From: Actinomycetes bacterium
GTDB taxonomy: Bacteria > Actinomycetota > Actinomycetes > Propionibacteriales > Propionibacteriaceae
Direction of reading: 5' to 3'
NCBI GenBank assembly: GCA_029778515.1
Contig: JAKOQD010000333.1
Coordinates: 1-25,790 of the forward strand
Length of the DNA stretch: 25,790 nt
The notes under the pieces are model-generated. The model saw only the letters and a program-made list of their open reading frames with translations. It was not told where the DNA came from and did no database searches. Positions 1 through 7,558 of this stretch are shown in pieces. The first letter of the stretch is position 1. Every line of letters starts with the position of its first letter. Position numbers and translations under genes: made by a program.

Positions 1-23
1 ACCTTCGGGTACTTCGTCCCGAA

Positions 24-347
24 GTGAACCTTCGGCTCGACCTGAAGGCGTCCGGGCTGGCGGACAAGACCGTTCATCCGAGTGTTCAAGCCGTGATGAG
101 CGCTAACGGCCGCTTGTGGGTGCTGATCGTTGGTTTCGTCGAACTCACCCCGGACACCAACCAGACCGTGGCTGGACTGATCAGCGTGAGCGCGTCCGGC
201 GCGGTCTCTGCGGTGCAACCGGTGCGCGACCCGACCAGCCCCGCCGATCCCGGCGACGGCCACAACCTCGGCATTCGCTACGGTGGAACTCACCCCACGA
301 TGATGTTCATCGACCCGGGCGCGGTCCGCGTCCACCGGAAGAGGTGA
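24..347 (+). CDS. Hypothetical protein of unknown function, possibly 5'-incomplete
   Basis: I do not recognise this 107-residue product. From the GTG at 24 it reads through a stretch with alternating hydrophobic strands (a WVLIVGFVEL segment around residues 32-41, then TVAGLISVSASGAVSAV), which looks like a small beta-rich fold. There is no signal peptide or clear motif. The frame is also open upstream to the window edge, so the true start may lie outside. In another frame, bases 1-27 encode a short tail ending FVPK-stop, whose TGA overlaps this GTG as GTGA, the junction style seen repeatedly in this genome; that supports a real start at 24. Its own TGA at 345-347 lies directly before the truncated CoA-binding gene in the same frame, so the two could also be pieces of one decayed locus. 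Confidence 0.4.
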   Translation: MNLRLDLKASGLADKTVHPSVQAVMSANGRLWVLIVGFVELTPDTNQTVAGLISVSASGAVSAVQPVRDPTSPADPGDGHNLGIRYGGTHPTMMFIDPGAVRVHRKR

Positions 348-737
348 GGCAGCAATGTCGTCCACCAGCGGCTCGTGGAGCGGGGTTTCGACGTCTTCCC
401 CATCAACCCGAACGCTGAATCCGTTGCCGGAGTGTCCGCCTACCCGGACTTGGCCTCGGTACCCGGAGGGGTGGAGGCGGTCGTCATCGGCACGCGTCCC
501 GAGCACGCGCAAGCGACCATGGAGCAAGCAGCGGCGCTCGGCATCACCCGGGTCTGGATGCATCGCTCGATGGACGCAGGCAGCGTGGACGCCGACGCCG
601 CCGCTTGGGGACGCGCGCACGGCATCACCGTGATCGAGGGCGGCTGTCCGCTGATGTTCGACCCTGCCGCGGACGGCGGGCACAAGCTCATGTGTCGCGT
701 GCTGCAGGCCTTCGGGAAGGTGCCGCGGACGGTCTGA
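348..737 (+). pseudogene. CoA-binding (YccU-like Rossmann) protein, 5'-truncated
   Basis: The product matches the small CoA-binding domain family of about 135-140 residues. The visible family core is FPINPNA, YPDLASVPGGVEAVVIGTRPE, GITRVWMH, then HGITVIEGGCPLMF and a C-terminal GHKLMCR segment. The expected N-terminal strand and glycine loop (AVVGxS-type), about 25-30 residues, are missing. Family-like sequence (SNVVHQRLVERGFDV) begins right after an in-frame TGA at 345-347. The first in-frame start is GTG at 375, already inside the conserved region, and would give 120 residues. I therefore call it a gene remnant, caused either by a deletion near 345-352 or by a nonsense change with a diverged 5' part. 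A residual Rossmann fragment might still be translated from 375. It runs convergently towards der. Confidence 0.6.
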
Positions 738-835
738 GGGTGTCGGGCAGGGTCGATCAAGTGGGAGTTCGAACAGCGTTCGGAGGCGTCGGCCGCTCGT
801 GACGATCCTCGGCCCAGATCCACCGGTTGCGCTGA

Positions 836-861
836 GAGATCCCGGCCTACGCCGGGATGAC
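836..861. repeat. REP-like hairpin, copy 1
   Basis: The arms ATCCCGGC (839-846) and GCCGGGAT (851-858) pair perfectly around a CTAC loop, with flanks GAG before and GAC after. It lies in the convergent gap between the CoA-binding remnant and der and could act as a bidirectional terminator, though no U-tract follows on either strand. Confidence 0.75.
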
Positions 862-882
862 GGAGAAGGTGTAGGCCCGGCT

Positions 883-908
883 GAGATCCCGGCCTACACC
901 GGGATGAC
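883..908. repeat. REP-like hairpin, copy 2
   Basis: This is a second copy of the 836-861 element in the same orientation, 47 bp downstream and differing at one base (A for G at 898). The stem is ATCCCGG (886-892) with CCGGGAT (899-905). It ends 13 bp past the der stop codon, where a der-operon terminator would be expected. Confidence 0.75.
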
Positions 909-920
909 AGTGAACAAGGG

Positions 921-2264
921 TCAGCGGTTCTTGCGCTTCTCTCGGGCTCGTACTTCCACGTGAACAGGCGAACCTCGGAAGCCGAAGTCCTCGCGCAGGC
1001 GGCGCTCCACGAAGCGGACGTACTGCGGGTCGAACTGCCCGGAGGTGAACAGCGCGAACGTCGGCGGACAGTTGTGCGCCTGCGTCCCGAACAGGATCCG
1101 TGGCTGCTTTCCACCGCGCACCGGGTGCGGATGCGCGGCCGCCAGCCGGCCAAGGAACGCGTTCAGCTTGCCGGTCGACACCCGGGTCTCCCAACCTTCC
1201 AGCGCTTCCTCGATCGCCTTGGACAGCTTGTCCACATTACGACCGGTCAGCGCCGAGATGTTCACGCTCGGCGCCCACGCGAACGCCCGGATGTCCTGCT
1301 CGATCTCGCGGCTCAAGTAGTGCCGCCGCTCCTCGTCGGTCAAATCCCACTTGTTGTACGCGATCACCAGGGCCTTGCCGGCCTCCTCGACCATCGTCAG
1401 GATCCGCAGGTCCTGGTCGCTGATCGTCTCGGACGAATCCAGCACCACCACGCAAACCTCGGCGCGCTCAATCGCCCCCTGCGTCCGCAACGACGCGTAG
1501 TACTCGTGCCCCGACGCTTCCTTCACCCGGCGCCGCAGCCCCGCCGTGTCGATGAACCGGTAGATCACTCCCCCGACCTCGACCAGCTCGTCCACGGGGT
1601 CGACCGTCGTTCCCGCCACATTGTCGACCACCGCGCGCCGCGAGTTCGCCACCTGGTTCAGCAGCGACGACTTCCCCACGTTCGGACGCCCGATGATCGC
1701 CACCCGACGCGGTCCGCCGACCTCCGGCTCGCCCATCCGCGGTGCGTCCGGCAACACCTCCAGCAGCGCGTCCAGCAGATCGCCCGTCCCGCGCCCGTGC
1801 ATCGCCGACACCGGGTGCGGCTCCCCCAGCCCCAGGTTCCACATGCCGGCGGCGTCCGCTTCCTGGCGCGTGTCGTCCACCTTGTTCGCGGCCAGCACCA
1901 CTGGCTTCTTGCTGCGCCTGAGCACCTCCACCACGGCCTCGTCCACATCCTGCGTGCCGACCGTCGCGTCCACCACGAACAGCACCACATCGGACGCGGC
2001 GATCGCCAGTTCGGCCTGCTCCGCGATCTGCGCGGCCATGCCCTTCGCGTCCGGCGCCCAGCCGCCGGTGTCGACGATCACGAACTCGCGTCCGTTCCAC
2101 TCGGCGTCGTAGCTCACCCGGTCACGGGTCACGCCGGGCAGGTCCTGCACGACCGCCTCGCGGCGGCCGATGATCCGGTTCACCAGCATCGACTTGCCCA
2201 CGTTGGGACGGCCGACGACCGCGACGACAGGCTTAACTGCGTCCGGCTCGTTCAGTTCGGTCAT
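921..2264 (-). CDS. der: Ribosome-assembly GTPase Der (EngA)
   Basis: Der is a tandem-domain GTPase needed for late 50S subunit assembly. The 447-residue product shows two complete G domains. Domain 1 has GRPNVGKS at 18-25, DTGG at 65-68 and NKVD at 127-130. Domain 2 has GRPNVGKS at 192-199, DTAG at 239-242 and NKWD at 304-307. A KH-like C-terminal domain follows, ending in a basic REKRKNR tail typical of rRNA binding. Length is normal for the short actinobacterial form. The ATG at 2262-2264 is preceded by an AAGGGA ribosome-binding site about six bases upstream. It follows cmk, the usual actinobacterial order, but is separated by an unusually long 264-bp gap full of repeats, so it may have its own promoter (TAGCCT at 2292-2297). 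Confidence 0.97.
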   Translation of the reverse strand: MTELNEPDAVKPVVAVVGRPNVGKSMLVNRIIGRREAVVQDLPGVTRDRVSYDAEWNGREFVIVDTGGWAPDAKGMAAQIAEQAELAIAASDVVLFVVDATVGTQDVDEAVVEVLRRSKKPVVLAANKVDDTRQEADAAGMWNLGLGEPHPVSAMHGRGTGDLLDALLEVLPDAPRMGEPEVGGPRRVAIIGRPNVGKSSLLNQVANSRRAVVDNVAGTTVDPVDELVEVGGVIYRFIDTAGLRRRVKEASGHEYYASLRTQGAIERAEVCVVVLDSSETISDQDLRILTMVEEAGKALVIAYNKWDLTDEERRHYLSREIEQDIRAFAWAPSVNISALTGRNVDKLSKAIEEALEGWETRVSTGKLNAFLGRLAAAHPHPVRGGKQPRILFGTQAHNCPPTFALFTSGQFDPQYVRFVERRLREDFGFRGSPVHVEVRAREKRKNR

Positions 2265-2291
2265 TCGGAGTCCCTTCTGGTGCGACCCATC

Positions 2292-2297
2292 AGGCTA
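2292..2297 (-). promoter_or_regulatory. Possible der -10 element (TAGCCT)
   Basis: A TANNNT hexamer lies about 27 nt before the der ATG. It would give a leader of about 20 nt containing the AAGGGA ribosome-binding site. No convincing -35 was found. It is proposed because the 264-bp gap makes simple read-through from cmk less certain. Confidence 0.3.
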
Positions 2298-2368
2298 CCG
2301 CAGTTCTTCGGGCGGACGGATTTCGCGGGGTCTCAGCGGCCTAACGTGGGCGCTCGCTGGCGCTCGCC

Positions 2369-2504
2369 CTCAGGGACCGTTTCGGGAACGCGCTGGTTGC
2401 TCAGCCGGACTGCGTCGATCGCGCTGAAGAGATCCCGGCCTTCGCCGGGATGGGGGTGGGACAGGCTCAGGGACCGTTTGTGAGACAGGGCTCAGAAACC
2501 GTTT
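2369..2504 (+). repeat. Three direct copies of a CTCAGGGACCGTTT motif
   Basis: The 14-mer CTCAGGGACCGTTT occurs at 2369-2382 and 2466-2479 (identical) and as CTCAGAAACCGTTT at 2491-2504. The second copy is preceded by GACAGG, giving GACAGGCTCAGGGACC. Related copies lie inside arc (6313-6373). The block fills much of the cmk-der gap and encloses a REP-like hairpin. Confidence 0.7.
2429..2452. repeat. REP-like hairpin, copy 3
   Basis: Stem ATCCCGGC (2432-2439) pairs with GCCGGGAT (2444-2451) around a CTTC loop, the same family as the copies at 836, 883 and 14365. Here it sits between two co-directional genes (cmk and der), so it could terminate or attenuate cmk-to-der read-through. Confidence 0.75.
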
Positions 2505-2528
2505 TGGGGCACTCCGGGCTCGCCCCGG

Positions 2529-3200
2529 TTAAGCGTTGATCGTGCGGCGGACCAGGTCGAGAACCGCCTGGATCGTTTCCTCCAGGTCGAGGAACGTGCT
2601 GTCCAGATGGGTGACACCGTCGGCGGCCGTGGTGAAGTTCACCAGCTTGGAGTCGTCGGAGTCGCGGCGCAGGATCTGGTCGGCCAGCTGGGTGTCGTCC
2701 ACCTTCTCGCCCAGTTCGGCCTTGCGGCGGGCCATTCGCGCCTCCGGATCGGCAGTCAGCAGCAGGCGGACATGCGCGTCCGGCGCCACGACCGTGGTGA
2801 TGTCCCGTCCCTCGGCGACGATGCCCACCTCGGCGGCGTCGATGATCGCCCGCTGCCGCGCCACCAGGTCGGCACGGCACGCCGCGACCGTCGAGACGGC
2901 GCTCACGTTCGCCGAGATCTCCGGCTCGCGGATTCGCTGGGTCACGTCCGCGCCATTCACCCGTACCCACTGGTCGGACGCGTCCGTGCTGATCTCCAAA
3001 CGTGCGGACGTGGTCGCATCGATCACGCCGGCCTCGTTGGCCGGCGTCACGCCTGCGTCCAGGTAGGCGCAGGTCACCGCGCGGTACATCGCGCCGGTGT
3101 CGAGGTAAGCCAATCCGAGGGCGGACGCTACGCCCTTCGCCGTGGACGACTTACCCGAGCCGCTCGGGCCGTCGATGGCGATCACCAGGCGTTCGGTCAT
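2529..3200 (-). CDS. cmk: Cytidylate kinase
   Basis: The enzyme phosphorylates CMP and dCMP with ATP in pyrimidine nucleotide metabolism. The 223-residue product has the P-loop GPSGSGKS at 11-18, the YLDTGAMYRA substrate segment at about 32-41, and EGRDITTVV around the NMP-binding and core region. Length is normal for bacterial Cmk. The ATG at 3198-3200 has a strong GAAGGAGA ribosome-binding site. It starts 22 bp after the tyrA stop, so it is co-transcribed with the pup-tyrA segment. A short GC stem (CCGGG/CCCGG, about 2512-2526) lies just past its stop but lacks a U-tract. Confidence 0.96.
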   Translation of the reverse strand: MTERLVIAIDGPSGSGKSSTAKGVASALGLAYLDTGAMYRAVTCAYLDAGVTPANEAGVIDATTSARLEISTDASDQWVRVNGADVTQRIREPEISANVSAVSTVAACRADLVARQRAIIDAAEVGIVAEGRDITTVVAPDAHVRLLLTADPEARMARRKAELGEKVDDTQLADQILRRDSDDSKLVNFTTAADGVTHLDSTFLDLEETIQAVLDLVRRTINA

Positions 3201-3222
3201 GTTGTCTCCTTCGAAATAGCGG

Positions 3223-4302
3223 TCATGGCTGGGGCTCGCGGTCGCGGACGGTCCAGCCGGCTGCAGTCATGGCTTCGGCCAGGCCTGGCGCCCGATCGGG
3301 GGCAACGTCCACCGACAGGTAGCCGACCTCGCGCTCCAGGTCGTGGTCGATGGAGACGTCCTCCACGTTCACTCCGGCCAACTCGATGTCGCGGAACAAC
3401 CGCGCCAGCGCGCCGGGGGCGTCCGGGATCTCCACGACCACCTGCGCATAGTTGGTGGGGCTGAGGCCATGCTTACCCGGCAGTGCCTTCGTGCCGGCCA
3501 GGCCGCGTTCCAGCACCTCGGCGAGGTCCCCCGCGTCCAGCGCAGCCAGCATGTCGGCCAGTTCGGCCTGGATCTCCACCAGCTCGCGCCGGATCGCTGC
3601 CGAGTTGGCGCCGATGATCTGCTGCCACAGTTTCGGGTCCGAACCGGCGATGCGGGTCACGTCCCGCACCCCCTGTCCGGCCAGCCGAAGGTGCTCGGCG
3701 GGCAGCCTGGTCAGCGTCCCGGCAACCAGCACCGACATGAGGTGCGGCAGGTGCGAAACCTGGGCGACCGCCTCGTCGTGGTGGGCTGCGCCCATCGTCA
3801 CCCGGCGCGCGCCACAGAGCGTCGCGAGTTCCTGCACCGCCAGCACGGCGTGCGCAGCCGACGTGTCGTGCGGGGTCACCACCCAGGTGCGATCAATGAA
3901 CAGGTCCGCGTTCGCGGTCAGCGGACCGACGCGCTGCGACCCCGCCATCGGGTGTGAGCCGACATAGCGCGATAGATCGGCGTCCGTTGCCCGAAGCGCG
4001 GCCAGCACCGTGCCCTTAACCGAGCCGACGTCGGTCACGGTCGCGTTGGGGAAGGTCCGCAGCGACTTCGCAATCACCTTCGCCAAGGCGTGTGGAGGCA
4101 CCGCGACCACGACCAACTGCACGTCAGCAGCCACCGGCGGCGTAGTCGTGCCGGCACCGCGCGAAGCCGCCACCCGAGCGTGGCTGGTCACCGCGTCCGA
4201 CAGGTGGACGGTCACCCCGGCCCGGGTGAGCGCGTGCGCAACCGAGGCGCCAACCAGTCCGGTTCCGATGACCAGCGCGGGCGACAGCACCGGGGCGTTC
4301 AC
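3223..4302 (-). CDS. tyrA: Prephenate dehydrogenase with C-terminal ACT domain
   Basis: TyrA oxidatively decarboxylates prephenate to 4-hydroxyphenylpyruvate for tyrosine synthesis. The 359-residue product has an N-terminal nucleotide-binding fold (GTGLVGAS, 13-20), the catalytic SHPMAGSQ motif at 116-123 and a helical dimerisation domain with VSHLPHLMS and RDVTRIAGSDP. A C-terminal ACT domain starts at about residue 286 (YAQVVVEIPDAPGALARLF) and is probably the tyrosine feedback site. The start is the GTG at 4300-4302, which overlaps the pup stop as GTGA, so translation is probably coupled to pup. No separate promoter is visible. The pairing of pup with tyrA is not something I know from other actinobacteria, where prcB usually follows pup. 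Confidence 0.95.
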   Translation of the reverse strand: MNAPVLSPALVIGTGLVGASVAHALTRAGVTVHLSDAVTSHARVAASRGAGTTTPPVAADVQLVVVAVPPHALAKVIAKSLRTFPNATVTDVGSVKGTVLAALRATDADLSRYVGSHPMAGSQRVGPLTANADLFIDRTWVVTPHDTSAAHAVLAVQELATLCGARRVTMGAAHHDEAVAQVSHLPHLMSVLVAGTLTRLPAEHLRLAGQGVRDVTRIAGSDPKLWQQIIGANSAAIRRELVEIQAELADMLAALDAGDLAEVLERGLAGTKALPGKHGLSPTNYAQVVVEIPDAPGALARLFRDIELAGVNVEDVSIDHDLEREVGYLSVDVAPDRAPGLAEAMTAAGWTVRDREPQP

Positions 4303-4475
4303 TGCCCGCCCTTCTGCACGAATGAGCGGACGTACTCCTCGGCGTCCGCTTCCAGCACTGCGTCGATCTCGTCGAGCACTGCCGAATAGTCGATGGCACG
4401 CGAAGTCTTCACGGTCTCCTCAACCGTGTCTTCGGTACGCGCTCGCACCTGTTCGGCATGCACTCGCTCGGTCAC
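4299..4475 (-). CDS. pup: Prokaryotic ubiquitin-like protein Pup
   Basis: This 58-residue protein is the tag of the actinobacterial pupylation system. The C-terminal half carries the family signature DEIDAVLEADAEEYVRSF followed by VQKGGQ at the very end, which matches mycobacterial Pup closely. The N-terminal half is charged and low in hydrophobics (disordered in the family). The last residue is Gln, so Dop must deamidate it to Glu before a PafA-type ligase can attach it to lysines. The start is GTG at 4473-4475 with an AGGAGG ribosome-binding site four bases upstream. It lies 33 bp after dop and overlaps tyrA by 4 nt. Unlike the common arrangement, prcB and prcA do not follow. It is slightly shorter than the 64-residue M. 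tuberculosis Pup. Confidence 0.96.
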   Translation of the reverse strand: MTERVHAEQVRARTEDTVEETVKTSRAIDYSAVLDEIDAVLEADAEEYVRSFVQKGGQ

Positions 4476-4508
4476 CAGTCCTCCTGACTCGTCGAGCGCA
4501 CAGCCTAC

Positions 4509-5936
4509 TCACCCCAACTGACGCAGCAGTGCCGACACCGTTGCCGCGTCCGTCGGCTCGCCGACCTCCGCCCTGGTGTGCCGCAGCGGTTCGGCCAGAT
4601 TAAGGTGCCGGCGCGAACCGTGGGCGTCCAGCACCGTCATCGAGTCCCAGGAAGCAGCCAGCACGCGATCGGGGATGCGACCGACGAGCGTCCCCCGCAG
4701 CCAGGCCCGGGTATCGGCGGGTGGCGAAGCACTCGCACCGGCGACGTCGGCCGGGCTCACCACGGCCCGTTGATGTCCCGCGCGGGTCAGCGCATCGAAC
4801 GGTCCGGGGGCGTCCAGTCGAGCCCAGGCCAGGTCGAGTGCGGCGAGCCGCAGGTCTTCCCAAGAAAGGTCGTGCCGGTCGGCGAAAGCCCGCATCAGCT
4901 CGTATTTGGCCACCCAATCCAGCCGGTCCGCGCAGCTCGACGGGTCGGTGCGCAGGTCGGCCAGGGTCTGCGTCCACCCCGCCAGGACGGACGCCTCGTG
5001 CATCTCGGGTGCACGTTCGGCGTGTGTCAGGACGGCGGTCAGCAACGCTTCCTGCAGGTCGAGCGCGGTCATCCGTCCCTGCGAAGTCTCAACGGCCTGG
5101 GTGAGGGACGGGTCGTGACTGATCGCTTGGAACGCCGCGACTGGATGGGTGAGGGTGATGACCGGCACCGCATCGTGGACGAGCGCCGCTAGCAAGCTGG
5201 CGAGGCTGCCCACCTTCAGCCAGGTGGCGAACTGGTTGCGATTCGCGTCCGCGGTGATGACGTGCAGGCGCCGATACCGACTCGGCGGCGCGTGCGGCTC
5301 GTCCCGGGTGTTCAGGATTGGGCGACGCTTCGTGGTCTGAATGCCTTCGAGGGTCTCGAAGAAGTCCGCGCGCTGACTGAGCTGAAAGCCGGCACGCTCC
5401 CCGTGCTGGCCGAGACCCACCCGTCCGGCGCCGATCAGCACCGTCCGCGAGACCAGGAACGCGGGCAGGACGGACGCGATCCGCGTCCACGGCACCGAGC
5501 GCGGCAGCAGATGGTTCTCGTGGCAGCCATAGGAGGCACCGTGCGAATCGGTGTTGTTCTTGTAGATCGCGATGTCGAAACCCAGCTGGGCCGAGGCGGC
5601 CTTGGCGCCAGCGACCACCGCAGCGTCACCGGCCAGGTCGTAGGCGACTGCGTCCGCGGCCGCGGTGACTTCCGGCCCGCTGTACTCGGGGTGGGCGTGA
5701 TCCACGTAGAGCCGGGCCCCGTTGGCTAGGACGCGGTTGTGGGCATCCTCGATCGGGATCGGCTCGACCCAATCCAGCTGGCTACCGGTCGCGACGCCGG
5801 GGTAGGCGCCGACCACGGCCGCGCTGAGCACGCTGGGATGGACTTCCGGAGCGGTCGGTGCGTGGATGCCGTACTCGGTTTCGATCCCGAAGACCGAGCG
5901 GAACGGTGGTGGCGAGGTGGTCGATCGACTGGTCAC
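4509..5936 (-). CDS. dop: Pup deamidase/depupylase Dop
   Basis: Dop converts the C-terminal Gln of Pup to Glu and removes Pup from substrates. It belongs to the glutamine-synthetase-like Dop/PafA family. The 475-residue product has the FGIETEYGI start (residues 16-24), the active-site segment [17 protein letters not shown], then [31 protein letters not shown] and NTRDEPHA. The VDHAHPEYS form distinguishes Dop from PafA. Compared with my recollection of mycobacterial Dop (about 502 residues), the loop between the conserved Trp (LDWVE) and NGARLYVD is shorter by roughly 20 residues. The start is GTG at 5934-5936, overlapping the arc stop as GTGA. Confidence 0.95.
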   Translation of the reverse strand: MTSRSTTSPPPFRSVFGIETEYGIHAPTAPEVHPSVLSAAVVGAYPGVATGSQLDWVEPIPIEDAHNRVLANGARLYVDHAHPEYSGPEVTAAADAVAYDLAGDAAVVAGAKAASAQLGFDIAIYKNNTDSHGASYGCHENHLLPRSVPWTRIASVLPAFLVSRTVLIGAGRVGLGQHGERAGFQLSQRADFFETLEGIQTTKRRPILNTRDEPHAPPSRYRRLHVITADANRNQFATWLKVGSLASLLAALVHDAVPVITLTHPVAAFQAISHDPSLTQAVETSQGRMTALDLQEALLTAVLTHAERAPEMHEASVLAGWTQTLADLRTDPSSCADRLDWVAKYELMRAFADRHDLSWEDLRLAALDLAWARLDAPGPFDALTRAGHQRAVVSPADVAGASASPPADTRAWLRGTLVGRIPDRVLAASWDSMTVLDAHGSRRHLNLAEPLRHTRAEVGEPTDAATVSALLRQLG

Positions 5937-7558
5937 GGGTTCAGGGCCCGGGCGCCGACCAGAGTACGCAGGAAGACGATCCGCTCGCCCTTGCGGCCGG
6001 ATACTCGCGCCCAGTCGTCGGGGTTGGTGGTGTTCGGGAGCTCCTCGTTCTCACCGATTTCGGCGGCGCAGGCAGCTTCCACGTGGGCGAGCCGGACGCC
6101 GCGCTCGCCGCCGTTGATCAGTTCCTTGATCGCGGCCTTCTTGGCCCGGTCGACCACGCCGGCCAGCATCGCGCCGGACACGAAGTCGCCCACGTACAGC
6201 GTCTCCTTATCGCCGCCGGCGTAGGTCACCTCGATGAAGCGGTTGGCGTCCGTGCGGGCGAAGAGGCGATCCACGATCGCGTCGATGAGTTGTTCGCGGA
6301 AGTCGGTGCGGGCTTCGACAGGCTCAGCCAACGACCCCTGAGTCCCAGCCAACGATCCCTGAGCTTGTCGAAGGGCGGCCTCACCCGGATTCAGCGGTGT
6401 TGCTTCAGTCAGATAACGGGCCAGGATCTCCGCCGCGGCCGATCGATCGGGGCGGTCGAGCTTGATCTTCACGTCCAGCCGTCCGGGACGCAGGATCGCC
6501 GGGTCGATCAGGTCCTCGCGGTTCGTGGCACCGATCACGATCACATTCGCCAGGTCCTCGACACCGTCGATCTCGGCAAGCAACTGCGGCACGACCGTTG
6601 CCTCCACGTCCGAGGAGACCCCGCTACCACGGGTGCGGAACAGGGCGTCCATCTCGTCGAAGAACACGATCACTGGGCGTCCGGACGTCGCGTGCTCCTT
6701 CGCCCGGGTGAAGATCGCGCGGATCTGGCGTTCGGTCTCCCCGACGTACTTGTTCAGCAGTTCGGGACCCTTGATGTTCAGGAAGTGGCTGCCCGCCGAG
6801 TTCGCCACAGCCTTCGCGATCATCGTCTTGCCACAGCCCGGCGGCCCGTACAGCAACACGCCCTTCGGCGGACGCAGGCCGAACTCGGCGAACAACTCCC
6901 GGTGACGGAACGGCAGTTCGACGGCGTCCCGGATCTGCTCGATCTGGTCGCTGAGCCCGCCGATGTCGGCATAGCTGACGTCCGGGACGTCCTCGAGCGT
7001 CAGGTCAGCCACCTCGTTGTTCGGCAGGACCACGAGCGCCAGCCCGGCGCGCCGGTCGACCAGCAGCGGGGTGCCCGGGCGGAGTTCCGCTGGGTTAAGG
7101 CTCGTGGACGCCAGCACGACCGTCTCTTCGCCGGTCGCCGTGGTGACCAGCAGTCGCAAGGGTGACTCAGGCAGGGTGGAGACCAGGCGGGCGGTCTCCC
7201 CCACCCCGGGTTCGTTGGCGATGCCAACCACCAGCTGAGCCTCGTTGAGCAGGACCCGGTCGCCGACGACGAAACGTTGGTCGGCCAGGTCCGGGCTGAG
7301 GGCGCAGCGCAGCCAGCGTCCGTTGGTCGCGACGTCGATCGTGCCGTCGCCGGTGCCGACCACGTAGCCGAACGTGTTCGGCGGCTGGCCCAACGCCGCC
7401 ACCTCGGCTCGCAGCGAGTCCAATGCATCGCGGGCGGTGACCAGGGTGGCGTTGAGCTTCTGGTTGGTCGCGGCGAGGGTGCGCGCGTCCGAGCGAGCAT
7501 CCGCGAGGCGACGCTCGGTTACCTCTAGCCGACGGGCCAGTTCGGCTGGCTCAGGCAT
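5933..7558 (-). CDS. arc: Proteasome-associated AAA+ ATPase ARC/Mpa
   Basis: ARC is the hexameric ring ATPase that binds Pup through N-terminal coiled coils and unfolds pupylated proteins. From the ATG at 7556-7558 the product is 541 residues: coiled coil (about 3-56), two OB-type domains (about 60-190), then the AAA module with Walker A GPPGCGKT at 238-245, Walker B ending DEMD at 301-304 and the second region of homology [16 protein letters not shown] prefer this start over an upstream one because it overlaps the trmI stop by 8 nt, matching the preceding junction. Two oddities stand out. Residues about 394-417 derive from a dispersed DNA repeat and contain a 7-residue duplication. The C-terminus ends RALNP and lacks the GQYL tail that mycobacterial Mpa uses to dock on the 20S proteasome. 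Confidence 0.95.
   Translation of the reverse strand: MPEPAELARRLEVTERRLADARSDARTLAATNQKLNATLVTARDALDSLRAEVAALGQPPNTFGYVVGTGDGTIDVATNGRWLRCALSPDLADQRFVVGDRVLLNEAQLVVGIANEPGVGETARLVSTLPESPLRLLVTTATGEETVVLASTSLNPAELRPGTPLLVDRRAGLALVVLPNNEVADLTLEDVPDVSYADIGGLSDQIEQIRDAVELPFRHRELFAEFGLRPPKGVLLYGPPGCGKTMIAKAVANSAGSHFLNIKGPELLNKYVGETERQIRAIFTRAKEHATSGRPVIVFFDEMDALFRTRGSGVSSDVEATVVPQLLAEIDGVEDLANVIVIGATNREDLIDPAILRPGRLDVKIKLDRPDRSAAAEILARYLTEATPLNPGEAALRQAQGSLAGTQGSLAEPVEARTDFREQLIDAIVDRLFARTDANRFIEVTYAGGDKETLYVGDFVSGAMLAGVVDRAKKAAIKELINGGERGVRLAHVEAACAAEIGENEELPNTTNPDDWARVSGRKGERIVFLRTLVGARALNP
6313..6373. repeat. Dispersed inverted repeat with 21-bp tandem duplication, inside arc
   Basis: The arms CTTCGACAGGCTCA (6313-6326) and TGAGCTTGTCGAAG (6360-6373) are inverted repeats matching at 13 of 14 positions. 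Between them an 18-bp unit is repeated with 17 of 18 identity at 6325-6342 and 6346-6363, period 21 bp, so the reading frame is kept. The reverse complement contains CTCAGGGATCGTT and CTCAGGGGTCGTT, clearly related to the CTCAGGGACCGTTT copies in the cmk-der gap. Confidence 0.75.

Noticed and set aside
375..737. Intact short CoA-binding protein starting at GTG 375
   Set aside because: Conserved family residues are encoded upstream of this GTG as far as the TGA at 345, so the short form is a remnant and not the original gene.
836..908. Possible CRISPR-like pair of repeats
   Set aside because: Only two palindromic units with a 21-bp spacer, no further repeats and no cas genes; other copies are dispersed singly, so REP-like is the better reading.
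960..2483. 507-codon plus-strand reading frame opposite der
   Set aside because: It is the antisense shadow of der, a clear two-domain GTPase with all motifs; the antisense product is Arg/His/Pro-rich without any recognisable domain.
5933..7558. Frameshift in arc at the repeat region
   Set aside because: The reading frame is continuous and conserved AAA and C-terminal segments on both sides are in the same frame, so the repeat is an in-frame insertion.
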